64,000 nucleotides of DNA. Origin: an uncultured Eubacteriales bacterium. GTDB lineage: Bacteria; Bacillota; Clostridia; Lachnospirales; Lachnospiraceae. Location of the stretch: NCBI GenBank assembly GCA_900545225.1, contig UQXZ01000003.1:71328-135327 (forward strand), given 5' to 3'. The translations under genes and the position numbers were made by a program. The notes under the pieces were generated by a model, which was given only the letters and a program-made list of their open reading frames with translations, made no database searches and was not told where the DNA came from. Below, one piece after another: positions 41,231-50,842 of the stretch; within the stretch, counting starts at the first letter, position 1; every line of letters begins with the position of its first letter.

Positions 41231-42312
41231 TATGCATTCTCCTTTTCAAACTTATCCATGAATTCTACTAATGCCTTAACGCCTTCAAGTGGCATTGCAT
41301 TGTAGATAGATGCTCTCATACCACCTACTGAACGGTGACCCTTAAGGTTGATGAAGCCTGCAGCTTTACTCTCTGCAATGAACTTTGCGTTAAGCTCATC
41401 ATTACCTGTTACGAAAGGTACGTTCATAAGAGATCTTGAATCCTTTTCTACTGTTCCCTTGAATAACTTGCTGTTATCTAAGAAATCGTAGAGAACCTTA
41501 GCCTTGATTTCGTTTCTTTCTTTCATTCCTGCAAGACCGCCGTTTCTCTTGATCCACTGGAATACCTTTCCACACATGTAGATGTTATAACATGGTGGTG
41601 TGTTGTACATTGAATCATTGTCAGCATGTGTCTTGTACTTAAGCATTGTAGGAGTACCAGGAAGTGTATCCTCTGTAATTAAGTCTTCACGAATTGCAGC
41701 GATAACTACGCCTGCAGGTCCTACGTTCTTCTGAGCACCACCGTAGAACATAGCGTACTTTTCTACGTCCATAGGCTCCGATAAGAAGCATGATGATACG
41801 TCAGCGATTAAGTTATGGCCCTTTGTGTTGGGAAGCTCCTTGAACTTTGTACCATAAATTGTGTTGTTCTCACAGATGTAAACATAGTCTGCATCTTCAG
41901 GAATATCAAGATCTGAACAATCAGGAATATATGAGAATGTCTTATCCTCGGATGATGCAACAGCAATAGCCTCTCCGTAAAGCTGTGCTTCCTTATATGC
42001 CTTCTTAGCCCACTGTCCTGTAACGATGTAAGCAGCCTTCTTATTCTTCATGAAGTTCATTGGAATCATTGCAAACTGTGTTGATGCTCCACCCTGAAGG
42101 AATAATACTTTATAGTTATCAGGAAGACCTAATAATTCTCTAAAATCAGCTTCTGCAGTCTGGATAATTTCACCATATTCCTTTGAACGGTGGCTCATTT
42201 CCATTACAGATTCGCCAGTGCCTTTATAATCAAGCATTTCTGCTGCAGCTTCTTCTAATACTTCAACAGGAAGCATTCCAGGTCCGGCACTAAAATTATA
42301 AACTCGTGACAT
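41230..42312 (-). CDS. serC: Phosphoserine aminotransferase
   Basis: SerC transaminates 3-phosphohydroxypyruvate to phosphoserine with PLP. The 360 residues include NFSAGPGMLP at the start, MEMSHRSKEY, FLQGGAST and the PLP lysine region FYGGAQKNVGPAGV. The start is ATG 42312, seven bases after AGGAGG; a TTG frame extension upstream would place that site inside the gene. It is the first gene of the serC-serA pair. Confidence 0.96.
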   Translation of the reverse strand: MSRVYNFSAGPGMLPVEVLEEAAAEMLDYKGTGESVMEMSHRSKEYGEIIQTAEADFRELLGLPDNYKVLFLQGGASTQFAMIPMNFMKNKKAAYIVTGQWAKKAYKEAQLYGEAIAVASSEDKTFSYIPDCSDLDIPEDADYVYICENNTIYGTKFKELPNTKGHNLIADVSSCFLSEPMDVEKYAMFYGGAQKNVGPAGVVIAAIREDLITEDTLPGTPTMLKYKTHADNDSMYNTPPCYNIYMCGKVFQWIKRNGGLAGMKERNEIKAKVLYDFLDNSKLFKGTVEKDSRSLMNVPFVTGNDELNAKFIAESKAAGFINLKGHRSVGGMRASIYNAMPLEGVKALVEFMDKFEKENA

Positions 42313-42398
42313 ATTTTCCCTCCTATACAATATGTACCAACATAATCCTACATTTATATTACTTCATTTTGCCTTTATATGCACCAATAAATATAGAA

Positions 42399-44078
42399 TT
42401 ACTTCTTGTTTTTAAGGTCATTTTCATCAAATGCATCTTCTATGTTACCACCAGGAGAAACCATTGGATAAACCTTGTCATCGTTACCGATAATACACTC
42501 AATCATTGTTGGCTCGTTAAGCTCAATAGCTTCTCTGAGTGCCTTTTCAAATTCTTCGATAGTTGTAACTCTGTATGCTCTTGCACCAAGACCTTCTGAA
42601 ACCTTTACAAAGTCTGTCTTATCTTCAAGAGTTGTATTTGAATATCTCTTATCGTAGAAAAGTGTCTGCCACTGTCTAACCATTCCTAAAACGTGGTTGT
42701 TAATTACGAGTTCGATTACAGGAATGTTATATCTTGTTGCTGTAGCAAGCTCGTTCATGTTCATTCTGAAGCATCCGTCACCGGCAACATTTACAACTAC
42801 ATTGTCGGGCTTTCCAACCTTAGCACCGATTGCAGCACCAAGTCCGTATCCCATTGTTCCGAGACCACCTGAAGTGATGAACTTTCTTGGCTTTGTGAAG
42901 TTGTAGTACTGTGCTGCCCACATCTGATGCTGTCCTACATCTGTTGTAATGATAGCATCACCGTTAGTTACTTCGTGAAGCTTTCTGATAATAAGAGGTC
43001 CGTTTAATCTGTCTGTAATAATAGGAAGCGGGAATTTTTTCTTAATCTCATCGATTTCTTCATTCCACTGGCTGTGATCCTGCTGTGGGAGAATCTTGTT
43101 AATCTTCTTTAATACTTCCTTAGCATCACCGATAATGCTTGCATCCGCCTCAATATTCTTATCGATTTCAGCAGCATCGATATCGATGTGAATAATCTTT
43201 GCATTCTTAGCAAATGTCTTTGTATTACCTGTAACACGGTCTGAGAATCTTGCACCGATAACAACAAGGAGGTCACATCTTGAAACCCCAAGGTTAGACG
43301 CCTTTGAACCGTGCATACCGATCATACCTGTATATAATGGATTGTTAGAGTCAAATGATCCCTTACCCATAAGTGTCTCACAGATAGGAGCATTCATCTT
43401 CTCAACAAATTCCTTAATTTCGTCAGAAGCATCTGAAACGATTGCACCACCACCAACAAGGATAAATGGCTTCTTAGCGTCCTTAATAAGCTCAACTGCA
43501 GATACTACAGCAGCTTCATTAATCTCTCCGCCTCTTTTAAGTGGTAACGGCTCCTTCTTCTCATATTCGTAAACAGCAGCTGTTACATCCTTTGTAATAT
43601 CTACTAATACAGGACCTGGTCTTCCACCTTCAGCAATGTTAAATGCCTTTCTCATTGTGTCAGCAAGATCCTTGATATCCTTTACGATGAAGTTGTGCTT
43701 TGTAATAGGCATTGTAACACCAGCGATATCGATTTCCTGGAATGTATCTTTGCCTAATGCATTTACGGCAACGTTACATGTAATTGCTACAATAGGAATA
43801 GAATCCATGTATGCTGTAGCGATTCCTGTAACAAGGTTTGTAGCTCCAGGACCTGAAGTTGCGAAACAAACGCCTACTTTACCTGTAGCTCTTGCATATC
43901 CGTCTGCAGCATGTGAAGCACCCTGCTCGTGAGATGTTAAATAATGTGTTATCTCGTCACTGTGCTTATATAATGCGTCATATAGATTAAGTGCTGTACC
44001 ACCCGGATAACCAAAGACTGTATCTACGCCCTGTTCCTTTAAACATTCTATAATTATATCAGCACCAGTCAATTGCAT
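42399..44078 (-). CDS. ilvB: Acetolactate synthase large (catalytic) subunit
   Basis: ThDP-dependent enzyme joining two pyruvates, or pyruvate and 2-oxobutyrate, in branched-chain amino acid synthesis. The 559 residues show the catalytic Glu in YLTSHEQGASHAADGYAR, CFATSGPGATN, FSDRVTGN (FAD domain) and the ThDP motif VAGDGCFRMN with NNHVLGMVRQWQ. FAD-binding features mark the biosynthetic type. No ilvN regulatory-subunit gene follows; the next genes are serC-serA. It lies 115 bases after ilvD with a hairpin between. Confidence 0.95.
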   Translation of the reverse strand: MQLTGADIIIECLKEQGVDTVFGYPGGTALNLYDALYKHSDEITHYLTSHEQGASHAADGYARATGKVGVCFATSGPGATNLVTGIATAYMDSIPIVAITCNVAVNALGKDTFQEIDIAGVTMPITKHNFIVKDIKDLADTMRKAFNIAEGGRPGPVLVDITKDVTAAVYEYEKKEPLPLKRGGEINEAAVVSAVELIKDAKKPFILVGGGAIVSDASDEIKEFVEKMNAPICETLMGKGSFDSNNPLYTGMIGMHGSKASNLGVSRCDLLVVIGARFSDRVTGNTKTFAKNAKIIHIDIDAAEIDKNIEADASIIGDAKEVLKKINKILPQQDHSQWNEEIDEIKKKFPLPIITDRLNGPLIIRKLHEVTNGDAIITTDVGQHQMWAAQYYNFTKPRKFITSGGLGTMGYGLGAAIGAKVGKPDNVVVNVAGDGCFRMNMNELATATRYNIPVIELVINNHVLGMVRQWQTLFYDKRYSNTTLEDKTDFVKVSEGLGARAYRVTTIEEFEKALREAIELNEPTMIECIIGNDDKVYPMVSPGGNIEDAFDENDLKNKK

Positions 44079-44100
44079 AATTTTACCTCCTCTATTATTT

Positions 44101-44125
44101 AAAAGCAGATATTACATCTGCTTTT
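44101..44125. terminator. Small hairpin between ilvD and ilvB
   Basis: AAAAGCAGAT and ATCTGCTTTT enclose a 5-base loop just ahead of the ilvB ribosome binding site. The T-run is better on the plus strand, so for the minus-strand operon it is more likely a partial attenuator. Confidence 0.5.
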
Positions 44126-44193
44126 TATTTAATTTTCATCTATATTCTATAGTTACAATACTACCAAATCGAACTATTTTCTATTTAATTTTA

Positions 44194-45885
44194 TTAGTTA
44201 TTGTTGCCTGTGAACTGAGGAACCTCAAGAACGGCACCTCTGTTACCTGAAGTAACCATAGCAGCATATCTTGCAAGATATCCTGTTGTAACTCTTGGCT
44301 GTCTTGGCTGCCATTTAGCTCTTCTTTCAGCCATTTCTTCATCGCTTACGCAAAGCTTGATTGAATGTGAAGGAATGTCAATCTGGATGATATCTCCTTC
44401 TTCAACAAGAGCAATAGGACCACCTACAGCTGCCTCTGGAGAAACGTGTCCGATTGAAGCACCTCTTGATGCACCTGAGAATCTACCGTCAGTAATAAGA
44501 GCTACTGAGCTTCCAAGTCCCATACCTGCGATAGCTGATGTAGGTCTGAGCATTTCTCTCATACCAGGGCCACCCTTAGGACCTTCGTAACGAATTACAA
44601 CAACATCGCCTGAAACGATCTTACCTGAGCTGATAGCTGCGATTGCATCTTCTTCACAGTCAAATACTCTTGCAGGTCCTTCATGAACAAGCATTTCATC
44701 TACTACTGCAGACTTCTTAACAACACTTCCGTCTGGAGCTAGGTTACCGCTTAATACTGCAAGACCACCTGTCTTTGAGTATGGATTGTCAAATGGTCTG
44801 ATAACTTCTTCATCTAAGTTAACCGCATTTGCAATGTTCTCGCCAACAGTCTTTCCTGTAACCGTAATACAGTCTGTATTGATAAGGCCGTGATCAGCGA
44901 GCTCCTTCATAACAGCGTAAATACCACCGGCCTCATTAAGGTCTTCAATATATGTAGGACCTGCAGGTGCAAGATGGCAAAGGTTAGGAACCTTGTCACT
45001 GATTTCATTTGCAAACTTGATATCAAAGTCGAAACCAATTTCATGAGCGATTGCAGGGATGTGAAGCATACTGTTTGTTGAACATCCGAGAGCCATATCC
45101 ATTGCAAGAGCATTAAGGATAGCATCCTTTGTCATGATATCTCTTGGCTTGATATCCTTCTCAAGTAAGTCCATAACAGCCATACCTGCATGCTTTGCAA
45201 GCTTAAGTCTTTCAGAGTAAACAGCAGGGATTGTACCGTTACCACGGAGACCCATACCGAGAACCTCTGTAAGGCAGTTCATTGAGTTAGCTGTGTACAT
45301 ACCTGAACATGAACCACATGTAGGACATGCGTTGTTCTCATATTCCTTAACATCAGCTTCAGTAAACTTACCTGCTTCGAATGAACCTACAGCCTCAAAC
45401 ATTGATGAAAGACTTCTCTTTCTTCCCTTTACTCTTCCGGCTAACATAGGACCACCACTTACAACTACTGTAGGAATGTTAATTCTTGCAGCAGCCATAA
45501 GCATACCCGGAACTGTCTTATCACAGTTAGGGATCATTACAAGACCGTCAAACTGATGTGCAATTGCCATTGCCTCGATTGAGTCAGCAATTAAGTCTCT
45601 TGTTACAAGAGAATACTTCATTCCGATGTGACCCATGGCAATACCGTCACATACAGCGATTGCCGGGAATTCAAGTGGTGTACCACCTGCCATTGCAACG
45701 CCCATCTTAACTGCCTGTGTAATCTTATCAAGATTTGTGTGGCCTGGAACTACTTCGTTATATCCGTTTACGATACCGATTACAGGTCTGTTCATTTCCT
45801 CAGCTGTTAGTCCCAATGCATTGAGAAGTGAACGCTGAGGTGCTCTGTCTATTCCCTGTGTTATATTTTTACTATGATCCTTCAT
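44194..45885 (-). CDS. ilvD: Dihydroxy-acid dehydratase
   Basis: IlvD converts 2,3-dihydroxy-isovalerate and -methylvalerate to the keto acids of valine and isoleucine, using an Fe-S cluster. The 563-residue protein has IPNCDKTVPGML, CPTCGSCSGMYTANSMNCL (cluster cysteines) and the C-terminal LITDGRFSGASRG. It lies 26 bases downstream of leuB and upstream of ilvB, in a leuB-ilvD-ilvB operon. Confidence 0.96.
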   Translation of the reverse strand: MKDHSKNITQGIDRAPQRSLLNALGLTAEEMNRPVIGIVNGYNEVVPGHTNLDKITQAVKMGVAMAGGTPLEFPAIAVCDGIAMGHIGMKYSLVTRDLIADSIEAMAIAHQFDGLVMIPNCDKTVPGMLMAAARINIPTVVVSGGPMLAGRVKGRKRSLSSMFEAVGSFEAGKFTEADVKEYENNACPTCGSCSGMYTANSMNCLTEVLGMGLRGNGTIPAVYSERLKLAKHAGMAVMDLLEKDIKPRDIMTKDAILNALAMDMALGCSTNSMLHIPAIAHEIGFDFDIKFANEISDKVPNLCHLAPAGPTYIEDLNEAGGIYAVMKELADHGLINTDCITVTGKTVGENIANAVNLDEEVIRPFDNPYSKTGGLAVLSGNLAPDGSVVKKSAVVDEMLVHEGPARVFDCEEDAIAAISSGKIVSGDVVVIRYEGPKGGPGMREMLRPTSAIAGMGLGSSVALITDGRFSGASRGASIGHVSPEAAVGGPIALVEEGDIIQIDIPSHSIKLCVSDEEMAERRAKWQPRQPRVTTGYLARYAAMVTSGNRGAVLEVPQFTGNNN

Positions 45886-45911
45886 AGGATACCCCCTAAT
45901 ATGTGCTCTTA

Positions 45912-46994
45912 TTAAATTCTCTCTGCCACTTTGTCACCCATTTCTGTTGTTGTGCAAAGAGTCATTCCTTCTTTATATATATCGCCTGTTCTAAAGCCTT
46001 CCTTTAAAACGGCTTCAACAGCATCTTCGATTGCCTTAGCTTCTTCCTCAAGATCAAATGTATATCTGAGCATAAGAGCTGCTGAAAGAATTGTTGCAAG
46101 TGGATTAGCCTTGTTCTGACCTGCAATGTCAGGAGCTGATCCGTGACTTGGCTCATATAAACCGAACTTGTCAGCTCTGAGTGAAGCACTTGATAACATG
46201 CCGATAGAACCTGTTACCATACTTGCCTCATCTGATAAAATGTCACCAAACATGTTCTCTGTAAGCATTACATCGAACTGAGCAGGATCTCTTACAAGCT
46301 GCATTGCTGCGTTATCAACGAGCATATGTCTTAATTCAACATCAGGATAGTCCTTGGCAACTTCTTCAACTACTGCTCTCCAGAGTCTTGAAGAATCAAG
46401 AACGTTAGCCTTGTCTACGCTTGTTACAACTTTTCTTCTTTTTCTTGCAATATCAAATCCCTTAATTGCAATTCTTCTGATTTCTTCTTCATTATATACA
46501 AGAGAGTCTGTAGCTGTTCTGAGACCGTCTACAACCTCTGTCTTTCTGTCACCGAAGTATAAACCGCCTGTTAATTCTCTCATGATTACCATATCGATTC
46601 CCTGGCTGCTTATAGACTCCTTAAGTGGACATGCTTCAGCAAGTTCCTTATATAAATATGCAGGACGTACGTTTGCAAATAATCCAAGCTCTTTTCTGAT
46701 CTTAAGAAGACCTGCTTCAGGTCTTAAATTAGGAGCAACATCATACCATCTTGAGTTACCTACATCACCACCAACTGCACCGAGAAGTACAGCATCTCCG
46801 CTCTTTGCAATTTCAAGAGCTTCATCTGTAAGAGGCACTCCATGAGCATCGATAGAACATCCTCCCATTAGGATCTCTTTATATGAAAATGTGTGTCCGT
46901 ACTTTTCAGCTACTTTATTAAGGACCTTAACTGCCTCCGCAACTATTTCTGGACCGATTCCATCTCCTGCTATCAGTGTAATATTACCGTTCAT
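45912..46994 (-). CDS. leuB: 3-isopropylmalate dehydrogenase
   Basis: LeuB oxidises and decarboxylates 3-isopropylmalate to 2-oxoisocaproate in leucine synthesis. The 360 residues contain LLGAVGGDVGNSRW, the substrate arginines near NLRPEAGLLKIRKEL, RELTGGLYFG with the catalytic Tyr, the Lys in TSVDKANVLDSSRLW, and EPSHGSAPDIAGQNKANP, where the Asp selects NAD. It is the first gene of the branched-chain unit; leuACD are not in the window. Confidence 0.95.
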   Translation of the reverse strand: MNGNITLIAGDGIGPEIVAEAVKVLNKVAEKYGHTFSYKEILMGGCSIDAHGVPLTDEALEIAKSGDAVLLGAVGGDVGNSRWYDVAPNLRPEAGLLKIRKELGLFANVRPAYLYKELAEACPLKESISSQGIDMVIMRELTGGLYFGDRKTEVVDGLRTATDSLVYNEEEIRRIAIKGFDIARKRRKVVTSVDKANVLDSSRLWRAVVEEVAKDYPDVELRHMLVDNAAMQLVRDPAQFDVMLTENMFGDILSDEASMVTGSIGMLSSASLRADKFGLYEPSHGSAPDIAGQNKANPLATILSAALMLRYTFDLEEEAKAIEDAVEAVLKEGFRTGDIYKEGMTLCTTTEMGDKVAERI

Positions 46995-47202
46995 TACTGC
47001 CTCCTATATTCAATATTCAGAAAGAATTAATATATTGTAATAAAATATAATTCTATTCTGTGTTTTACATTTGATATATAAGCATTTTTCAACATTTACT
47101 TAAGTTATGTATATAAAATAATGAAATTACTTATATATGTTAAAATAATACCTTTAATCATAATATATTTAATTGTTCATTTCAACATACAAAAATGAGT
47201 AT

Positions 47203-47305
47203 ACAAAAAGATCACGGCTATGAGTTAGGCTATGCTGACCTTCATCTGCCGGATGGTGATCTCACATCCGACAATCTGCACAACTGACTCAATGGCCATG
47301 ATCTT
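47203..47305 (-). ncRNA. Long GC-richer foldback between yajC and leuB
   Basis: On the minus strand the segment opens with AAGATCATGGCCATTGAGT and closes with ACTCATAGCCGTGATCTT, nearly complementary ends, followed by a TTTTTG run. Inside, GTCGGATG pairs with CATCCGGC. The whole would fold into one rod of about 100 nucleotides, clearly richer in G and C than its surroundings. It may be the terminator of the aroC-tgt-yajC unit, a leader of leuB, or a separate small RNA. T-box landmarks are absent. The rest of the 329-base gap (46995-47323) is plain AT-rich DNA likely to hold the leuB promoter. Confidence 0.4.
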
Positions 47306-47323
47306 AATGTCTGGAATATTTAA

Positions 47324-47650
47324 TTACTTATCTTCCTTGTTTGGCTTGTCACCAACGAATGTTGTCTGCTGTGTTTCAGCAGGCTCAACCTGATCGATTG
47401 CTTCCTTCTTCATAGAGATACGGCAGTTTCTGTTGTTACCAAATTCAACTACTACTGTGTCATCAATAATATCAACAATCTTTCCGTAGAAGCCACTGCT
47501 TGTGAGAACAAAATCTCCCGGCTTCATGTTTGACATAAGTGCTTCTCTCTCTTTTCTACGCTTTCTACCTGGTCTGATAGCTGCAAAATATCCGAATAAC
47601 ACCAAAGCACCGATGTAAACAACGAATACAATAATCATACTGCCGTCCAT
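47324..47650 (-). CDS. yajC: Preprotein translocase accessory subunit YajC
   Basis: YajC is a small single-pass protein associated with SecDF. The 108 residues have one N-terminal membrane helix (MIIVFVVYIGALVLFGYFAA), then RKRRKEREALMSNMKPGDFVLTSSGFYGKI in outline, the conserved post-helix region. It follows tgt by 78 bases, a classical tgt-yajC arrangement. secDF are not next to it. Confidence 0.93.
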   Translation of the reverse strand: MDGSMIIVFVVYIGALVLFGYFAAIRPGRKRRKEREALMSNMKPGDFVLTSSGFYGKIVDIIDDTVVVEFGNNRNCRISMKKEAIDQVEPAETQQTTFVGDKPNKEDK

Positions 47651-47728
47651 AATTAACCTCCATTACGAGCAAATTTATAATTTATCAAAGTATATACTAA
47701 ATGTACCTTTGTGTCTATAAAATAGTAA

Positions 47729-48877
47729 TTACTTATTTTCTCCACTTCTGAACATTTCTATTCTTTCCTTTTTAAATGCAGAATATCTCTGTTCATCTAT
47801 GGCAGTTCTGATATCTTCCATAAGATGATTATAGAAATATAAATTGTGCATTACGCAAAGTCGTAATCCTAACATTTCCCCTGCCTTGAGCAAATGTCTT
47901 ATATATGCCTTTGAGTAATTTCTGCAGGCTTCACATCCACATCCCTCTTCAATAGGAGTCATGTCCTTCTCATGCTTTTTGTTAAGCATATTTATTTTAC
48001 CGAACTTTGTGTACACGTGGCCGTGACGACCATTTCTTGAAGGATATACACAGTCGAAGAAATCCACTCCTCTGTCTACAGCTTCAAGAAGATTTTCAGG
48101 CGTACCAACTCCCATAAGATATGTAGGCTTATTCTTTGGAAGATAAGGAACTGTTTCATCTAAAACGTTATACATTTCCTCATGTGTCTCACCAACTGCA
48201 AGACCACCTAAAGCATATCCCGGAAGATCAAGTTCAGATATAGTCTTTGCATGTTCAATTCTTATATCTGTATATACGCCCCCCTGGTTAATTCCAAATA
48301 AAAGCTGATGCTTATTAATTGTGTCTTCAAGAGAATTTAATCTGTTAATTTCATCTCTGCTTCGCACAAGCCATCTTGTTGTTCTGTCAACTGAACGCTG
48401 CATATATTCTCTGTCAGCCTTCGCAGGTGCACACTCATCAAATGCCATGGCAATTGTAGATGCGAGATTTGACTGAATCTGCATACTTTCTTCAGGTCCG
48501 ATAAATATTTTTCTTCCATCTATATGTGATGCGAATTTAACACCCTCTTCTGAAATATTTCTAAGCTTTGAAAGAGAGTAAACCTGGAATCCGCCTGAAT
48601 CAGTAAGAATAGGCTTGTCCCAGTTCATGAACTTATGAAGACCGCCAAGCTCCTTAATAAGCTTATCGCCTGTTCTTACATGTAAATGATATGTATTGGC
48701 AAGAGCCACCTGAGTATCTATTTCCTTTAAATCAACTGTGGAAACAGCACCCTTGATTGCAGCAACTGTAGCAACATTCATAAAGAGAGGTGTGTGAACT
48801 TCTCCATGAACGGTTGTAAACTTGGCGTGCTTCGCTCTGCCGTCAGTACTTATTATCTCGTAATTACAATCTTTCAT
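47729..48877 (-). CDS. tgt: tRNA-guanine (queuine) transglycosylase
   Basis: Tgt swaps guanine 34 of GUN-anticodon tRNAs for the queuosine precursor. The 382-residue protein has LTDSGGFQVYSL (catalytic Asp), DECAPA, GINQGGVYTDIR, GGLAVGET, DCVYPSRNGRHG with the nucleophilic Asp region, and the zinc site CGCEACRNYSKAYIRHL. Its start overlaps the end of aroC by 14 bases. Confidence 0.96.
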   Translation of the reverse strand: MKDCNYEIISTDGRAKHAKFTTVHGEVHTPLFMNVATVAAIKGAVSTVDLKEIDTQVALANTYHLHVRTGDKLIKELGGLHKFMNWDKPILTDSGGFQVYSLSKLRNISEEGVKFASHIDGRKIFIGPEESMQIQSNLASTIAMAFDECAPAKADREYMQRSVDRTTRWLVRSRDEINRLNSLEDTINKHQLLFGINQGGVYTDIRIEHAKTISELDLPGYALGGLAVGETHEEMYNVLDETVPYLPKNKPTYLMGVGTPENLLEAVDRGVDFFDCVYPSRNGRHGHVYTKFGKINMLNKKHEKDMTPIEEGCGCEACRNYSKAYIRHLLKAGEMLGLRLCVMHNLYFYNHLMEDIRTAIDEQRYSAFKKERIEMFRSGENK

Positions 48878-49973
48878 AAAACTCCTTTATAAAGCTGACT
48901 CTGCTTCTCATACCATCCATAATTTCATCAACGATTACAAGCTTTGCCATAGACTCTGCAACTACAACAGCTCTTGGAACGATTAAAGGATCATGTCTTC
49001 CGTGAATTTCAATTTCTGTTTCATTTCCTGAATTATCCACTGTCTTCTGCTCTCTTGCAATAGATGGTGTAGGTTTAAATGCCGCTCTGAATACAATCTG
49101 GCTTCCGTCTGAAATTCCACCAAGAATACCACCTGAGTGGTTTGTACTCTTTGTTACATTTCCATTCTCAGAAATGAACTCATCATTATTTTCTGAACCT
49201 CTTGATTCTGCAGCCTTGAAACCGTCACCGATTTCAAATCCCTTAACAGCGCCAATTGAAAATATTGCCTTTGCAAGATTTGCATCAAGCTTATCAAATA
49301 CAGGCTCACCGAATCCTGCCTTAAGGCCATCAACTACACATTCAATAGTTCCGCCTGATGAATCCTTTTCAACCATTAACTCTCTTACATAATCCGCTGC
49401 CTTTTCACTTGCATCTTTATCAGGCATGCAGAGTGCTGAATTCTTTGCGAAATCCAAATCGAATTTATCGTAATCAATTTCAATATTTCCAATCTGCTTT
49501 GTATATGCATTTACGCTGACACCGAGCTGATCAAGAATAAGACCCGCAAGTGCACCCGCTGCAACTCTTCCTATTGTCTCTCTTCCTGAAGATCTTCCGC
49601 CACCTCTGTAATCTCTGATTCCAACACCGTACTTTGAATCAAATGAGAAATCTGCGTGTCCCGGTCTGTAAATGTCTTTAATGTTATTGTAATCCTTTGA
49701 ATGCTGATCTTCGTTATTGATCATCATAAGGATAGGTGAACCTGTAGAAACTCCTTCAAATACACCTGAAAGAATATGTACTTTATCCTTTTCATTACGC
49801 TTAGTTACAAATTCACTTGTACCAGGCTTTCTTCTGTCTAACTGACTTTGAATATATTCTTCGTCTACCTTTATGCCTGCAGGACATCCGTCAACGCATA
49901 CACCAACAGCCTTTCCATGGGATTCTCCCCATGTTGAAACCGTAAAATTCTTACCGAATACTGAACCCGACAT
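48864..49973 (-). CDS. aroC: Chorismate synthase
   Basis: AroC removes phosphate from EPSP to give chorismate, using reduced FMN. The 369 residues show GESHGKAVGVCVDGCPAG, RRKPGTSEFVTKRNEKD, RPGHADFSFDSKYG, YRGGGRSSGRET and GGILGGISDGS, all conserved. It is the first gene of an aroC-tgt-yajC unit; aroA lies 33 kb away in the same window. Confidence 0.97.
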   Translation of the reverse strand: MSGSVFGKNFTVSTWGESHGKAVGVCVDGCPAGIKVDEEYIQSQLDRRKPGTSEFVTKRNEKDKVHILSGVFEGVSTGSPILMMINNEDQHSKDYNNIKDIYRPGHADFSFDSKYGVGIRDYRGGGRSSGRETIGRVAAGALAGLILDQLGVSVNAYTKQIGNIEIDYDKFDLDFAKNSALCMPDKDASEKAADYVRELMVEKDSSGGTIECVVDGLKAGFGEPVFDKLDANLAKAIFSIGAVKGFEIGDGFKAAESRGSENNDEFISENGNVTKSTNHSGGILGGISDGSQIVFRAAFKPTPSIAREQKTVDNSGNETEIEIHGRHDPLIVPRAVVVAESMAKLVIVDEIMDGMRSRVSFIKEFYERL

Positions 49974-50150
49974 ATTAACTCCTTTAATATTTATATAGGT
50001 AATGACTATAACTAATTTAAGTTAATCACTTTATTTACTATAAGTTTAGTATGTGTTATTATCTCACATTATATACTAAATAATTATAAAGTTATGTTAT
50101 GAAAATATCTACTCAAATATTTCTGGAACATAACTTTAGAAAGGAAATAT

Positions 50151-50759
50151 ATGAAAACAGTTCTTTGCTTCGGCGATTCTAATACATTTGGATATATCCC
50201 CGGCGGTATCGGGAGATTTTCTGTGATTGAAAGATACACAGGTATTCTCTCTACACTTCTCTGGCCTGAATATAATGTAGTTGCAAATGGTGTCGTTGGA
50301 AGAACTACTGTATATGAAGATCCCGTAAGAGAGGGAAAACGTGGCATAAGTGATGTAGAAGAAAGTGTCCGCTCTGCAAATCCTGATATATTTGTAATTG
50401 CACTTGGAACAAATGACGTAAAGCAGGCATTTAATAACAGTGAAGCAGATATCACAGCCGGAATTGATAAAATAATAAATCTCGTTTTATCAGTTAAGCC
50501 TAATGTGCAGGTAGTCATCATGGTTCCTGCTCCTATATCTGAAGACGCACTTCCACATAGCAATGATTACAATTCATATTCACTGGAAGTATCCGCAAAT
50601 CTCCATACGGAAGTTGAGAAATATGCAAAAGAGCACGGTTATAAATTCTTAAATATCGGTTCATTTACAAATGTATCACCTGTTGACGGTGAGCATCTTG
50701 CAACCGAATCCCACAAAATGGTAGCGGAGAGACTGTGTGAGATTATAAAGAGTATGTGA
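50151..50759 (+). CDS. SGNH/GDSL-family hydrolase
   Basis: The 202 residues follow the SGNH hydrolase plan: block I FGDSNTFGY (nucleophile Ser), the Gly in NGVVGRTT, block III GTND and block V DGEHLATESH with the Asp-His pair. Length and the GDSN form match the arylesterase / acyl-CoA thioesterase-like branch that acts on acetyl or short-chain esters. No signal peptide is present, so it is cytoplasmic. GAAAGGAAAT precedes the start. Confidence 0.9.
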   Translation: MKTVLCFGDSNTFGYIPGGIGRFSVIERYTGILSTLLWPEYNVVANGVVGRTTVYEDPVREGKRGISDVEESVRSANPDIFVIALGTNDVKQAFNNSEADITAGIDKIINLVLSVKPNVQVVIMVPAPISEDALPHSNDYNSYSLEVSANLHTEVEKYAKEHGYKFLNIGSFTNVSPVDGEHLATESHKMVAERLCEIIKSM

Positions 50760-50842
50760 TTATCATTGCAGTTAAAGTATGATAATTAACTTTGCAATTG
50801 AAGTATCATAATCATCTTTGAAGTCAGAGTATGGTGATTTTA
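50740..50842. repeat. 26-bp degenerate tandem repeat after the SGNH hydrolase gene
   Basis: Units with the shared core AGTATGATAATTA-like sequence recur at about 26-base intervals (near 50740, 50766, 50791 and 50817); the first overlaps the hydrolase stop codon. Copies differ by several bases. The remaining part of the gap to the Rrf2 gene carries its promoter region (TATAAT near 50944). Confidence 0.65.

Noticed and set aside
47203..47323. Short peptide reading MAIESVVQIVGCEITIRQ in frame after the yajC stop codon
   Set aside because: It coincides with the rod-like foldback, has no ribosome binding site and no homology I recognise; RNA structure explains the sequence better.
46995..47323. 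T-box leucine riboswitch ahead of leuB
   Set aside because: The AGGGTGGNACCGCG antiterminator signature and other T-box landmarks are not present on the minus strand.
50084..50563. Open frame of about 160 codons opposite the SGNH hydrolase
   Set aside because: It is antisense to a gene with clear catalytic motifs, and its translation is Ser/Thr/Leu-rich shadow sequence.
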